Source of the DNA: Paenalicyclobacillus ferrooxydans
Lineage (GTDB): Bacteria > Bacillota > Bacilli > Alicyclobacillales > Alicyclobacillaceae
Length of the DNA: 64,000 nucleotides
Reading direction: 5' to 3'
Assembly: GCF_001399675.1 (NCBI RefSeq)
Contig: NZ_LJCO01000103.1
Span: forward strand, 1-64,000
Under the pieces are notes generated by a model. It was not told the DNA's origin and made no database searches. It saw nothing but the letters and a program-made list of their open reading frames with translations. This document shows, piece after piece, positions 24,047-32,916 of the stretch (position 1 is its first letter; each line of letters opens with the position of its first letter). Both the position numbers and the translations under genes were made by a program.

Positions 24047-24760
24047 TTGGCGATTATTTCTATGAAGCAGTTGCTGGAAGCTGGTGTGCATTTTGGCCAC
24101 CAGACGCGTCGTTGGAACCCGAAAATGGCGCGCTACATTTTTACCGAGCGGAACGGTATCTACATTATTGATTTGCAGAAAACTGTTCGTAAGGTCGAAG
24201 AAGCCTACAATTTTGTTCGTGACTTGGCTGCGGAAGGTAAGACGATTCTGTTTGTCGGTACGAAGAAGCAGGCTCAGGAAGCTGTCAAGGAAGAAGCAGA
24301 ACGCTCTGGGATGTACTATGTAAACCAGCGTTGGTTGGGCGGCACCCTGACAAACTTCCCAACCATTCAAAAGCGCATCAGTCGCCTGGTCAAGTTGGAG
24401 ACCATGGAAGAGGATGGAACGTTCTCTGTGCTGCCGAAGAAGGAAGTTATTTTGCTTCGCAAGGAGAAAGAGCGCCTTGAGAAGTTCCTTGGCGGCATCA
24501 AGAACATGAAACAGATTCCGAGTGCGATGTTTATCATTGACCCGCGTAAAGAACGCATTGCGGTCGCAGAAGCACACAAACTCGGAATTCCGATTGTGGC
24601 GATTGTTGACACTAACTGCGATCCAGATGAGATTGATTATGTAATTCCTGGAAATGATGATGCTATTCGCGCTGTCAAGTTGCTGACCAACAAGATGGCG
24701 GAAGCCGTCCTTGAAGGTGCGCAACAGGTGTCGGAGGAGACGACGACTACGACGGCTTGA
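24047..24760 (+). CDS. rpsB: 30S ribosomal protein S2
   Basis: The 237-residue uS2 protein is shown by [55 protein letters not shown] and [30 protein letters not shown]. The start is most likely TTG 24047: GGGAGG at 24033-24038 leaves eight bases to it, but only two to the in-frame ATG at 24041. That gives an N-terminus MAIISMKQ, close to the usual Bacillus MSVISMKQ. tsf follows after an intercistronic terminator. The C-terminus is Thr-rich. Confidence 0.96.
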   Translation: MAIISMKQLLEAGVHFGHQTRRWNPKMARYIFTERNGIYIIDLQKTVRKVEEAYNFVRDLAAEGKTILFVGTKKQAQEAVKEEAERSGMYYVNQRWLGGTLTNFPTIQKRISRLVKLETMEEDGTFSVLPKKEVILLRKEKERLEKFLGGIKNMKQIPSAMFIIDPRKERIAVAEAHKLGIPIVAIVDTNCDPDEIDYVIPGNDDAIRAVKLLTNKMAEAVLEGAQQVSEETTTTTA

Positions 24761-24780
24761 ACGATATGAATTTCGCTGAA

Positions 24781-24824
24781 AGAGGCTGGTGGGGTGGCGT
24801 GCCTGTCCTCACCGCCTCTTTTTG
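24781..24824 (+). terminator. Intercistronic terminator between rpsB and tsf
   Basis: AGAGGC (24781-24786) pairs with GCCTCT, and GGTG with CACC further in, followed by TTTTTGCG. No separate tsf promoter is apparent, so this probably attenuates rather than ends transcription. Confidence 0.75.
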
Positions 24825-24858
24825 CGCCTTACTTACTTAATTGGGAGGTACTTAGACG

Positions 24859-25509
24859 ATGGAGATCACAGCAGCACTGGTAAAGCAGTTGCGTGAAAAG
24901 ACTGGCGCAGGCATGATGGACTGCAAACGCGCGCTCACCGAAGCAAACGGTGACCTTGAGAGAGCTGGAGAACTGCTCCGCGAAAAGGGACTAGCTTCTG
25001 CGGCGAAGAAGGCAGGGCGTGTGGCTTCCGAGGGCATTGTTGAATCCTATATTCATGGCGGCGGACGCATTGGTGTTCTGGTAGAAGTGAACTCGGAAAC
25101 AGACTTTGTTGCCAAGAATCAGGAATTCCGGGATTTTGTTCACGATGTCGCCATGCATATTGCTGCCGCAGGGCCACAATATGTGCGTCGCGAAGAAGTT
25201 CCGGCAGATGTGGTGGAACATGAAAAAGAAATCTTGAAGCAGCAGACGCTGAATGAAGGCAAGCCTGCAAATATCGTTGACAAGATTGTTGAAGGTCGCA
25301 TTGACAAGTTCTTTAAAGATATTTGCTTGCTGGAACAACAGTTTGTGAAGAATCCAGACAAGACTGTTGAAGAATTGCTCAAAGAGACCATTGCCCACAT
25401 TGGCGAAAATATCTCGATTCGTCGCTTTGCTCGATTTGTTGTGGGTGAAGGAATTGAGAAGCAAGAATCCAACTTTGTTGAAGAAGTCATGGCGCAAGTG
25501 CGCGGCTAA
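24859..25509 (+). CDS. tsf: Elongation factor Ts
   Basis: The 216-residue EF-Ts is the nucleotide exchange factor for EF-Tu. The UBA-like N-terminus with [22 protein letters not shown] and the [23 protein letters not shown] signature are clear. It is shorter than the Bacillus form (about 290 residues): the second core subdomain is reduced, as in Thermus-type EF-Ts. SD GGGAGG lies ten bases before the ATG. It follows rpsB. Confidence 0.96.
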   Translation: MEITAALVKQLREKTGAGMMDCKRALTEANGDLERAGELLREKGLASAAKKAGRVASEGIVESYIHGGGRIGVLVEVNSETDFVAKNQEFRDFVHDVAMHIAAAGPQYVRREEVPADVVEHEKEILKQQTLNEGKPANIVDKIVEGRIDKFFKDICLLEQQFVKNPDKTVEELLKETIAHIGENISIRRFARFVVGEGIEKQESNFVEEVMAQVRG

Positions 25510-25524
25510 AATGAGTACGAAACT

Positions 25525-25552
25525 GGGAACACCAATGTGTGTTCCCTTTCTA
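25525..25552 (+). terminator. Terminator after tsf
   Basis: GGGAACAC (25525-25532) pairs with GTGTTCCC (25539-25546) around CAATGT, followed by TTTCTAT. The T-tract is weak. Confidence 0.6.
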
Positions 25553-25663
25553 TAGGCAGAATACATTTTTGATGCACCAGCGCCGGTCTGCCTGATAACG
25601 CAGCCTGAGGAAATCATTCCGATGAACTGAACTGGCACAGACAGTGCCATTTAGAGGGATGCG

Positions 25664-25672
25664 TGTTATATT
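25664..25672 (+). promoter_or_regulatory. Extended -10 promoter of pyrH
   Basis: TG-T-TATATT matches the extended -10 layout. There is no clear -35. The hairpin TGGCAC-AGACA-GTGCCA (25633-25649) stands just upstream. Confidence 0.45.
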
Positions 25673-25707
25673 GGTTTGAAGGGTGTCGGTGGAACGGGGG
25701 AGTATAC

Positions 25708-26439
25708 ATGTCGTCACCGAAATACAGCCGCGTAGTCCTGAAGTTAAGTGGGGAGGCTCTTGCGGGCGAAAAAGGATATGGGATTGACGCCCAAGTGATT
25801 CAAAGAGTCGCTGATGAAGTGAAGGACGTCGTTGGGCTTGGCGTTCAGGCGGCTGTTGTGGTCGGAGGCGGGAACATCTGGCGCGGCATCTCCGGAAGTG
25901 CGCAGGGCATGGATCGCGCGACTGCTGATTATATGGGGATGTTGGCCACTGTGTTGAACGCCTTGGCGCTCCAGGATGCCCTTGAAAAAATGCATGTCGA
26001 TACACGCGTGCAGACGTCTGTGGAGATGCGTCAGGTTGCTGAACCCTACATTCGACGAAGGGCGATTCGCCATCTGGAAAAGGGACGTGTTGTCATCTTT
26101 GCAGGCGGCACCGGCAACCCATATTTTTCAACAGATACAACGGCAGCACTGCGTGCTGCAGAGATCGAGGCCGACGTCATTTTAATGGCAAAGAACGGTG
26201 TCGACGGAGTCTACAGCGCTGATCCGTTAAAGTTCCCGGACGCCGTGAAATACGACCACCTTGGGTTTTTCGATGTGCTGAGTCAAGGGCTCGGTGTGAT
26301 GGACTCGACCGCTACGTCGCTTTGCATGGACAATGACATTCCACTTTTGGTCTTTTCTATTACTGAACGCGGCAATATTCGTCGAGCAGTGCTTGGTGAA
26401 TCGATTGGGACGATTGTTGGGAGGCAGACCCGTGATTGA
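25708..26439 (+). CDS. pyrH: UMP kinase
   Basis: This 243-residue bacterial UMP kinase phosphorylates UMP to UDP. It has the amino-acid-kinase fold with [51 protein letters not shown] and [12 protein letters not shown]. The ATG at 25708 follows ACGGGGGAG; upstream in-frame codons lie in the promoter. Its stop overlaps the frr start region. Confidence 0.97.
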   Translation: MSSPKYSRVVLKLSGEALAGEKGYGIDAQVIQRVADEVKDVVGLGVQAAVVVGGGNIWRGISGSAQGMDRATADYMGMLATVLNALALQDALEKMHVDTRVQTSVEMRQVAEPYIRRRAIRHLEKGRVVIFAGGTGNPYFSTDTTAALRAAEIEADVILMAKNGVDGVYSADPLKFPDAVKYDHLGFFDVLSQGLGVMDSTATSLCMDNDIPLLVFSITERGNIRRAVLGESIGTIVGRQTRD

Positions 26440-26989
26440 TACGATTCTGAAAAGTACAGAAGAACGGATGGATAAGGCAGTCCATGCGCTGCGCCGAGAG
26501 TTGGTTTCTGTGCGCGCAGGGCGTGCTTCCGCAAGCATGTTAGACAGGGTTGTGGTAGAGTACTACGGAAGTCAGATGCCTGTGAATCAGGTGGCGACAG
26601 TGAACAGCCCGGAACCGCGTCAGTTGGTTATACAACCGTGGGATAAAGGGATGTTGACAGAGATCGAGCGTGCCATTCAAAAGTCCGATCTCGGTCTGAA
26701 TCCAATGAATGATGGAAGCGTAATTCGCCTTGTCATCCCGCCGCTCACTGAGCAACGTCGTCAAGAGTTGGTCAAGTTAGTAAAAAAGATGGCTGAAGAG
26801 TCTCGCGTGGCAGTAAGAAATGTCAGGCGTGATGCCAATGATGAATTGAAAAAGCTTGAGAAAACCGGAGACGCGTCAGAGGACGAAGTGCGCCGTGCGT
26901 CGGATAAGGTGCAGGCCCTTACGGATCGCTTTGTTGGTGAGGTTGACAAGGCAGCGTCCGCCAAAGAACAGGAGATTCTGGAAGTCTAG
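26432..26989 (+). CDS. frr: Ribosome recycling factor
   Basis: The 185-residue RRF splits post-termination ribosomes with EF-G. Its signatures are [36 protein letters not shown] and [19 protein letters not shown]. Length is canonical. GTG 26432 lies seven bases after GGGAGG and overlaps the pyrH end by eight bases. An open frame runs upstream within pyrH but is a shadow. Confidence 0.97.
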   Translation: MIDTILKSTEERMDKAVHALRRELVSVRAGRASASMLDRVVVEYYGSQMPVNQVATVNSPEPRQLVIQPWDKGMLTEIERAIQKSDLGLNPMNDGSVIRLVIPPLTEQRRQELVKLVKKMAEESRVAVRNVRRDANDELKKLEKTGDASEDEVRRASDKVQALTDRFVGEVDKAASAKEQEILEV

Positions 26990-27026
26990 AGCTTTGCTGA
27001 GGTGTTGAGTGGGGAGGTTTGGGAGG

Positions 27027-27791
27027 ATGAAGTGGCTTTTCAACAGATCATCCCAGACGCAAAGCGGGACGGAGTCCCAATTGTCGAAGGAAAACTTCCC
27101 CAGCCATGTAGCTATAATCATGGATGGGAACGGGAGATGGGCCAGACGACGCGGCTTGCCGCGGATAGCCGGGCACCATGCGGGAATGTCGACTGTACGC
27201 GATATCATTCGCGCAAGTGACGAAATCGGGTTGCAATACCTGACGTTGTATGCCTTTTCAACAGAGAATTGGAAGCGTCCGCGAGCAGAAGTCGAGTACC
27301 TGATGCGGTTGCCAGAGGAGTTTTTTCGCTCTGAAATTGATGAACTCGTGCAGCGAGGCGTGTGCGTGCGCTTTATTGGCGATACCTCACGCCTGCCTGA
27401 GTATACGCAAGAGACTGTGCGGCGAACTCTGGAACGAACCGGAAACAACCAAGGTATGACTGTTAGCTTTGCGCTTAACTACGGCGGACGTGCAGATGTG
27501 ATTGGCGCCATTCAGGCATTTGCGAGACAGGTCGAGAACAATGAAACCACGTGGGATGACCTGTCAGAAGATGTGTTTGGCAATTACTTGTCTACATACG
27601 GCATTCCAGACCCCGACTTGATTATTCGCACGAGCGGGGAACAGCGGCTCAGCAACTTTTTAATCTGGCAGGCAGCTTATGCTGAACTATGGTTCACAGA
27701 AGCTTTGTGGCCCGATTTTAAACGGGCTGAGCTGGAAAGTGCGCTGATGGATTATCAGAAGCGCAAGCGTCGATTCGGTGGTTTGAAGTAG
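27027..27791 (+). CDS. uppS: Undecaprenyl diphosphate synthase (UppS)
   Basis: The 254-residue cis-prenyltransferase makes the C55 lipid carrier for wall and polymer synthesis. The catalytic Asp33 is in HVAIIMDGNGRWA; other signatures are YLTLYAFSTENWKRP and the C-terminal DLIIRTSGEQRLSNFLIWQ. The ATG 27027 is preceded by two copies of a GGGAGG-type element; the first (27011-27017) is properly spaced. It leads the uppS-cdsA-dxr-rseP envelope cluster. Confidence 0.96.
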   Translation: MKWLFNRSSQTQSGTESQLSKENFPSHVAIIMDGNGRWARRRGLPRIAGHHAGMSTVRDIIRASDEIGLQYLTLYAFSTENWKRPRAEVEYLMRLPEEFFRSEIDELVQRGVCVRFIGDTSRLPEYTQETVRRTLERTGNNQGMTVSFALNYGGRADVIGAIQAFARQVENNETTWDDLSEDVFGNYLSTYGIPDPDLIIRTSGEQRLSNFLIWQAAYAELWFTEALWPDFKRAELESALMDYQKRKRRFGGLK

Positions 27792-27799
27792 GTGAAACT

Positions 27800-28585
27800 G
27801 TGCTGCAAAAGCGGGTCATAACTGCCACCTTGGGTGTCGTCGTGGTTGTCATCGCGATGGCCCTTGGAGACACGGCATGGCGTTTGCTGGTGTACGTTGG
27901 AGCGATGTGGGCGATGATTGAGTTTGTTGGTCTTGCTCAGCAACGCTGGTACGGTCTCTTAAGTATTTGCGCCTATGTTGTGGTTAGCTATGCTTTATTC
28001 AGTCGTTCGCCCGTCAGCGCACACTCACTGGTGGTAGTTCTGGCTGTTTTCTTAGCGGTTCCGGTGTTGCTTCAGAATCGAATTTCGGTGCAGCAAGCCA
28101 CTTTTGTTCTGGTTGGTGCACTTTATATTGGGCTCGGCGGGAGCAGCCTGACAGCCATGCGGAGCGTTCCGCATGGTTGGCAATGGTTGCTCATCTATCT
28201 GTTGGCAATCTGGTCAACCGACACTGCGGCCTACTTTGTTGGGAGGTCTGTTGGCGGGCGCAAGTTGTTGCCTGCCGTCAGTCCAAATAAAACTGTCAGT
28301 GGATCAGTTGGAGGGTTGGTTGCTGCGATTGTCATCCCGACGGTGCTTGGTGTGATTCTGATTTCGCCTGTCGGGTGGTGGAAGTACGCCGTGGTTGGAT
28401 TGGTTGCTTCCGTCGCCGGTCAGGTCGGCGATCTCATCGAGTCGGCATATAAACGCACTTCAGGTGTCAAAGATTCAGGCCGTTTGTTACCTGGCCATGG
28501 CGGCATGCTTGACAGAGTAGACAGCCTCTTGTTTGCGGCACCCCTCGTCTATTGGATTATGCAATCGTTAACTAAGCTGACCTGA
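27800..28585 (+). CDS. cdsA: Phosphatidate cytidylyltransferase (CdsA)
   Basis: This 261-residue multi-span enzyme makes CDP-diacylglycerol for phospholipid synthesis. The family signature occupies the C-terminal third: STDTAAYFVGR, AVSPNKTVSGSVGG, QVGDLIESAYKRTSGVKDS and LPGHGGMLDRVDSL. About seven hydrophobic spans are visible. GTG 27800 follows AGGTGA, nine bases after uppS ends. Confidence 0.95.
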   Translation: MLQKRVITATLGVVVVVIAMALGDTAWRLLVYVGAMWAMIEFVGLAQQRWYGLLSICAYVVVSYALFSRSPVSAHSLVVVLAVFLAVPVLLQNRISVQQATFVLVGALYIGLGGSSLTAMRSVPHGWQWLLIYLLAIWSTDTAAYFVGRSVGGRKLLPAVSPNKTVSGSVGGLVAAIVIPTVLGVILISPVGWWKYAVVGLVASVAGQVGDLIESAYKRTSGVKDSGRLLPGHGGMLDRVDSLLFAAPLVYWIMQSLTKLT

Positions 28586-28663
28586 TTTCATTTCTCAATA
28601 AAGAGAGACGCTCATCCGGAAAGAAACGGGAAAAACAACGAGCGGCAGATGGGGGGAGCGGTT

Positions 28664-29842
28664 ATGGCAACCTCAATTACTGTACTAGGGTCAACGGGTG
28701 TGATTGGGAGACTCACTCTAGAGGTTCTGCGTGATCTCGGGGACCGTTTTGAAGTGAGGGCTTTGACGGCGGGTCAAAATGTTGACCTGTTGATTGATCA
28801 GATTGTCGCCACTCGACCAGCGTACGTTGCTGTTGGCGATGAAACTGCTCGAAAAAGTTTATCCGAACGATTGCCCTCCGAATTTCGCCACATGGAGATT
28901 GGCGTTGGCACGGAAGGTTTGGTGACTGCAGCGAAACTCTCTGCGGACGTGGTGGTTTCAGCTGTGGTTGGAGCCGTTGGTCTCTTGCCCACATGGGCGG
29001 CTGTGGACAGAGGAGCAACAGTAGCACTCGCGAACAAGGAGACACTTGTGGCTGGAGGAGACCTCATCATGCCTCGTGTTACAGCACAAGGATCGTCGAT
29101 ATTACCGCTGGATAGTGAGCACTCGGCCATATTTCAGTGCCTTGCAAGCCGTGGGAGTCTCGTCGGGTCGGTTCGCAAGCTTCTCGTTACCGCATCAGGC
29201 GGGCCCTTTCGAACTTGGGATGAGGCACAACTTGAAAATGTCACGGTCGCAGATGCGCTTCGTCATCCCACTTGGAATATGGGGCGTAAAATTACCATTG
29301 ATTCGGCTACACTGATGAACAAGGGGCTTGAAGTGATTGAAGCGCATCATTTGTTCCAAACCCCGTATGATAGTATTGAGGTAGTTGTACATCCCCAAAG
29401 TATCATCCATTCGATGGTAGAGTTTGTGGACGGTTCTATCATCGCGCAACTCGGCCCGCCGGATATGCGCTTGCCGATTCAGTACGCACTGACGTATCCC
29501 GAGCGTGTCAAGCGGCAGACGAGCAGCTTAAATTTCGCAGAACTGTCGCGGCTCTCTTTCGAAGCCCCGGATGTCAGTCGATTCCCAGCGCTCCGGTTGG
29601 CCTATGAGGTTGGACGAGCGGGCGGGTACGCGCCGTGTGTCCTGAATGCAGCCAATGAAGTAGCTGTCGGAGCTTTTCTTGAGGGGAAGTTGCCGTTCAC
29701 GGCGATTTCCAAGGTTGTCGAGCAAGCGCTGGAAGAGCATGAACAAGGAATGCCGGGCTCGATTGAAGACGTAGTGGAAATGGATGGTGTTGCTCGTCTC
29801 CTGACACAGGCGATTCTCAAGGAGGGCAGGTGGCGTGATTGA
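28664..29842 (+). CDS. dxr: 1-deoxy-D-xylulose-5-phosphate reductoisomerase
   Basis: The 392-residue enzyme catalyses the first committed step of the MEP isoprenoid pathway and supplies precursors used by UppS. The NADPH site is GSTGVIG (9-15; usually GSTGSIG). Catalytic motifs are ALANKETLVAGGD, PLDSEHSAIFQ, NMGRKITIDSATLMNKGLEVIEAH and PVLNAANEVAV-like CVLNAANEVAVGAF. ATG 28664 follows GGGGGGAG. Its stop overlaps the rseP start. Confidence 0.96.
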   Translation: MATSITVLGSTGVIGRLTLEVLRDLGDRFEVRALTAGQNVDLLIDQIVATRPAYVAVGDETARKSLSERLPSEFRHMEIGVGTEGLVTAAKLSADVVVSAVVGAVGLLPTWAAVDRGATVALANKETLVAGGDLIMPRVTAQGSSILPLDSEHSAIFQCLASRGSLVGSVRKLLVTASGGPFRTWDEAQLENVTVADALRHPTWNMGRKITIDSATLMNKGLEVIEAHHLFQTPYDSIEVVVHPQSIIHSMVEFVDGSIIAQLGPPDMRLPIQYALTYPERVKRQTSSLNFAELSRLSFEAPDVSRFPALRLAYEVGRAGGYAPCVLNAANEVAVGAFLEGKLPFTAISKVVEQALEEHEQGMPGSIEDVVEMDGVARLLTQAILKEGRWRD

Positions 29843-31119
29843 TATTCTCCCTAGTCGGTGCTGTCAAGGCGGTTGTCGCCGTAGTTTTGGTTTTTCTCGG
29901 TACCATCGTCATTCATGAGTTCGGCCACTTTATCGTCGCGAAATGGTCTGGTGTTGCGGTACCTACGTTCGCAGTTGGATTTGGCCCGAAGCTTGTGAAA
30001 TGGTTTCGAAATGGGACGGAGTACTCCATACGGCCATATCTGTTTGGCGGCTTTGTGCAGCTTGCGGGAGAGGTCCCGCAAGATTCGCTGTTCCGAAAAG
30101 GTGAAAAGATTGCGGTTGTACTCGATGAGAGGGATACGATTGTTCAGGTTGGCGAACCGGATGACGTCCGGGGAGGAGACGTGTTTCGACTCGTCGATCT
30201 CGATTTAAGTGACCGGCTTACAATGACGCTGGATGCAGACGGCGATGTTCGAACCTACAAGGTCAAGCCGCACGCCAGGTTGATGACGAGTCGCAAGAAC
30301 TCCATGCCGATTGTTGAGCGACACGAGCAGGTGCTCGGAAAACCGCTGTGGCAACGGGCCTCCATTATTCTTGCCGGTCCAGTGATGAATTTCCTCTTGG
30401 CAGGCATCCTATTTGCTGTGGTATATATGCATACAGGAGTACCGCTGAATCAACCTGTCCTTGGACAAATAGAAGCGGGTTCCCCGGCGCAGGCAGCAGG
30501 CTTGATGGCTGGGGATCAGGTATTGTCAGTGAGCGGTTCAAAGGTGACCGACTGGATGAGTTTCGTCAATGCCATTCAAGCCGATAAGTCGAATCCTCCT
30601 GCACCGCTTGATCTGAAAGTCTTGCGGTCTGGTCACGTCGTTAATGTCGAGGTTAAGCCGAAAATGGTTACGATCCCTGGCGGCGGACACGTCCCGCAAC
30701 TTGGCATTCACCAGCCTGTTACGTATAGCGTCACAAAGACGGTACCGAGTGGTTTTTCATCTGTCTATTATGCATCTGCAAACACACTCGGATATTTGTT
30801 CCACCAAGTGATTGCACATCATCAGTTTCAAAACCTTGCAGGTCCTGTAGGTATCGCAGATGTGATTGGTCAACAAGCTCAATCGGGCGTTTGGAACGTC
30901 TTGATGATTGCAGGTCTCTTGAGCCTGAACCTTGGGCTCATGAATCTGTTACCCATCCCCGTACTAGATGGGGGACGACTCCTGTTTATGATCGTCGAGT
31001 TGTTCCGTGGCAAGGCACTGGACCCAAGGAAAGAGGGGCTCGTGCACATTGTCGGGTTTGCGCTTCTGATGCTGTTTGGAGTCATGATTACGTATCGCGA
31101 TGTACTACGGTTGTTTTAA
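29839..31119 (+). CDS. rseP: Site-2 zinc metalloprotease RseP/RasP
   Basis: This 426-residue membrane protease cuts anti-sigma factors and other peptides within the bilayer. The zinc motif HEFGH (His26, Glu27, His30) is in the first span, one PDZ domain covers about 210-280, and the C-terminal NLLPIPVLDGGRLLF supplies the third ligand. A loop at about 85-160 between the first spans is longer than in most relatives. The start is TTG 29839, overlapping the dxr stop (TTGA), with GGAGGGCAGGTGG upstream. Confidence 0.94.
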   Translation: MIFSLVGAVKAVVAVVLVFLGTIVIHEFGHFIVAKWSGVAVPTFAVGFGPKLVKWFRNGTEYSIRPYLFGGFVQLAGEVPQDSLFRKGEKIAVVLDERDTIVQVGEPDDVRGGDVFRLVDLDLSDRLTMTLDADGDVRTYKVKPHARLMTSRKNSMPIVERHEQVLGKPLWQRASIILAGPVMNFLLAGILFAVVYMHTGVPLNQPVLGQIEAGSPAQAAGLMAGDQVLSVSGSKVTDWMSFVNAIQADKSNPPAPLDLKVLRSGHVVNVEVKPKMVTIPGGGHVPQLGIHQPVTYSVTKTVPSGFSSVYYASANTLGYLFHQVIAHHQFQNLAGPVGIADVIGQQAQSGVWNVLMIAGLLSLNLGLMNLLPIPVLDGGRLLFMIVELFRGKALDPRKEGLVHIVGFALLMLFGVMITYRDVLRLF

Positions 31120-31193
31120 TGTGACCTGGGTTCATGAGATGGTTATAGTTGAGTTGGGCCTAATGTGAGCTATGGAATGTGGGAGGAAATTGG

Positions 31194-32888
31194 ATGCGAC
31201 AAACGAGGCTTTTCCTGAATACGATGCGGGAAAATCCCGCCGACGCGGAGATCGCAAGTCATCAGTTGATGGTGCGGGCAGGCTTGGTCAGGCAGTTGAC
31301 CGCTGGTGTGTATACCTTTTTGCCGCTCGGGTACCGGGTGCTCAAAAAGATTGAAGCGATTGTAGAATCCGAAATGGATGCCATCGGTGCGCAAGAGGTC
31401 TTGCTGCCCGCCATGCAACCTGAAGAGTTGTGGGTTGAGTCAGGCAGGTCTGAGACCTATGGGCCTGATATGTTCCGTCTCGCTGATCGCCATCAGCGAA
31501 AAGTGGTGCTTGGACCGACACATGAAGAGGTCGTTACGAACCTGATTGATAACGAGGTCAGTTCCTACCGTCAACTTCCAATCACGCTCTACCAGATTCA
31601 AACGAAGTTTCGCGATGAAGTCCGGCCGCGCGGCGGACTGCTCCGTGTCCGAGAGTTTCGCATGAAGGATGCCTATTCCTTCCACACCTCCCCGGAAAGT
31701 CTAGATGAGACGTATCGGGATATGCATGATGCCTACTGCCGAATCTTTGAGCGACTTGGGATTGGCTATCGCGCTGTTGAGGCCGACTCAGGAGCCATCG
31801 GCGGCTCTGGCGGTTCACACGAGTTCATGGTGCTCTCGGAGGCCGGGGAAGACACCGTTGCCGGATGTACAAGCTGTGACTACTCGGCGAACCTTGAAAA
31901 GGCTGTTGCAGTGCCGCTGCCTGCAGGTGACGCATCTGCCACGCCGGCTCCTCTGGTGGTTCCGACGCCAGGCACAAAGACAATCGAGGAATTGTGCCGT
32001 CTGCTGGATGTTCCTGCTTCAAGGATCATTAAAGTCGTTGTGTACTTCGCAGATGGACAAGCTGTGGGCGTTTGCCTGCGTGGTGATCACGAGGTCAATG
32101 AGGCCAAACTGAAGGCGGTACTCGGCGCGGATCACTTGAGGCTGGCCACGGCAGACGAAGTGCTTTCAGCGGCTGGAAAACGCGTCGGATTTGTCGGACC
32201 TGACGCTCCGATTCGCATGCTGTTTGACAGAGACATTCAAAGTGTCAGCGATGGTGTGGCGGCGATGGCTGGGGAAGACGAGCACAAGATCCACGTTGTG
32301 CCAGGTCGTGACTTCGATTTGTCGGAAACCGTCGATATTCGAAACGTCGTGGATGGGGATGCCTGTCCTCGTTGCCAGAGCCCACTCGCTTTCTATAACG
32401 GCATTGAAGTGGGGCACATTTTTAAACTTGGCACACGCTATACAGATGCGTTTGACACCACCTATCTTGATGCAAACGGGGCTGCGCACCGGATCATCAT
32501 GGGGTGCTATGGGCTTGGTACGTCTCGAGTGCTGGCTGCCATCGTCGAGCAGTCCCACGATGAGAAGGGCATCATCTGGCCGTCTGCGGTTGCACCCTTC
32601 CAGGTTCACATTGTCTTGGTCAGCGTCAAAGACGAGGCGCAAGTGAAAGCGGCCGAGTCCCTGTATCACCGGTTGTACGCAGCCGGGGTCGAAGTCCTCC
32701 TCGACGATCGCGATGAACGTCCTGGAGTTAAGTTCAACGACGCAGACCTGATGGGTGTTCCCGTGCGTGTGACGATTGGGAACAAGATTAAAGAAGGTCA
32801 AGTAGAGTTGAAGGACCGCAAGACCGGAGACGTTCAAGTGTTGTCGGCTGAAGAAGCTTTTGCAACTGTGCTGGGAATGGTGAAGTGA
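31194..32888 (+). CDS. proS: Prolyl-tRNA synthetase (bacterial type)
   Basis: The 564-residue class II synthetase charges tRNA-Pro. Motif 2 (FRDEVRPRGGLLRVREFRMKDAYSFH) and motif 3 (GCYGLGTSRVLAAIVEQ) flank the YbaK-like editing domain (about 225-385) that removes mischarged alanine. A C-terminal anticodon-binding domain ends the protein. ATG 31194 follows GTGGGAGG. No T-box leader is visible in the 74 bases upstream. Confidence 0.96.
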   Translation: MRQTRLFLNTMRENPADAEIASHQLMVRAGLVRQLTAGVYTFLPLGYRVLKKIEAIVESEMDAIGAQEVLLPAMQPEELWVESGRSETYGPDMFRLADRHQRKVVLGPTHEEVVTNLIDNEVSSYRQLPITLYQIQTKFRDEVRPRGGLLRVREFRMKDAYSFHTSPESLDETYRDMHDAYCRIFERLGIGYRAVEADSGAIGGSGGSHEFMVLSEAGEDTVAGCTSCDYSANLEKAVAVPLPAGDASATPAPLVVPTPGTKTIEELCRLLDVPASRIIKVVVYFADGQAVGVCLRGDHEVNEAKLKAVLGADHLRLATADEVLSAAGKRVGFVGPDAPIRMLFDRDIQSVSDGVAAMAGEDEHKIHVVPGRDFDLSETVDIRNVVDGDACPRCQSPLAFYNGIEVGHIFKLGTRYTDAFDTTYLDANGAAHRIIMGCYGLGTSRVLAAIVEQSHDEKGIIWPSAVAPFQVHIVLVSVKDEAQVKAAESLYHRLYAAGVEVLLDDRDERPGVKFNDADLMGVPVRVTIGNKIKEGQVELKDRKTGDVQVLSAEEAFATVLGMVK

Positions 32889-32916
32889 TACAGAATTGGA
32901 TGTTGGGGGGAAGACC

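Noticed and set aside
31120-31193. T-box leader before proS
   Set aside because: Only 74 bases, with no T-box consensus and no terminator/antiterminator pair.
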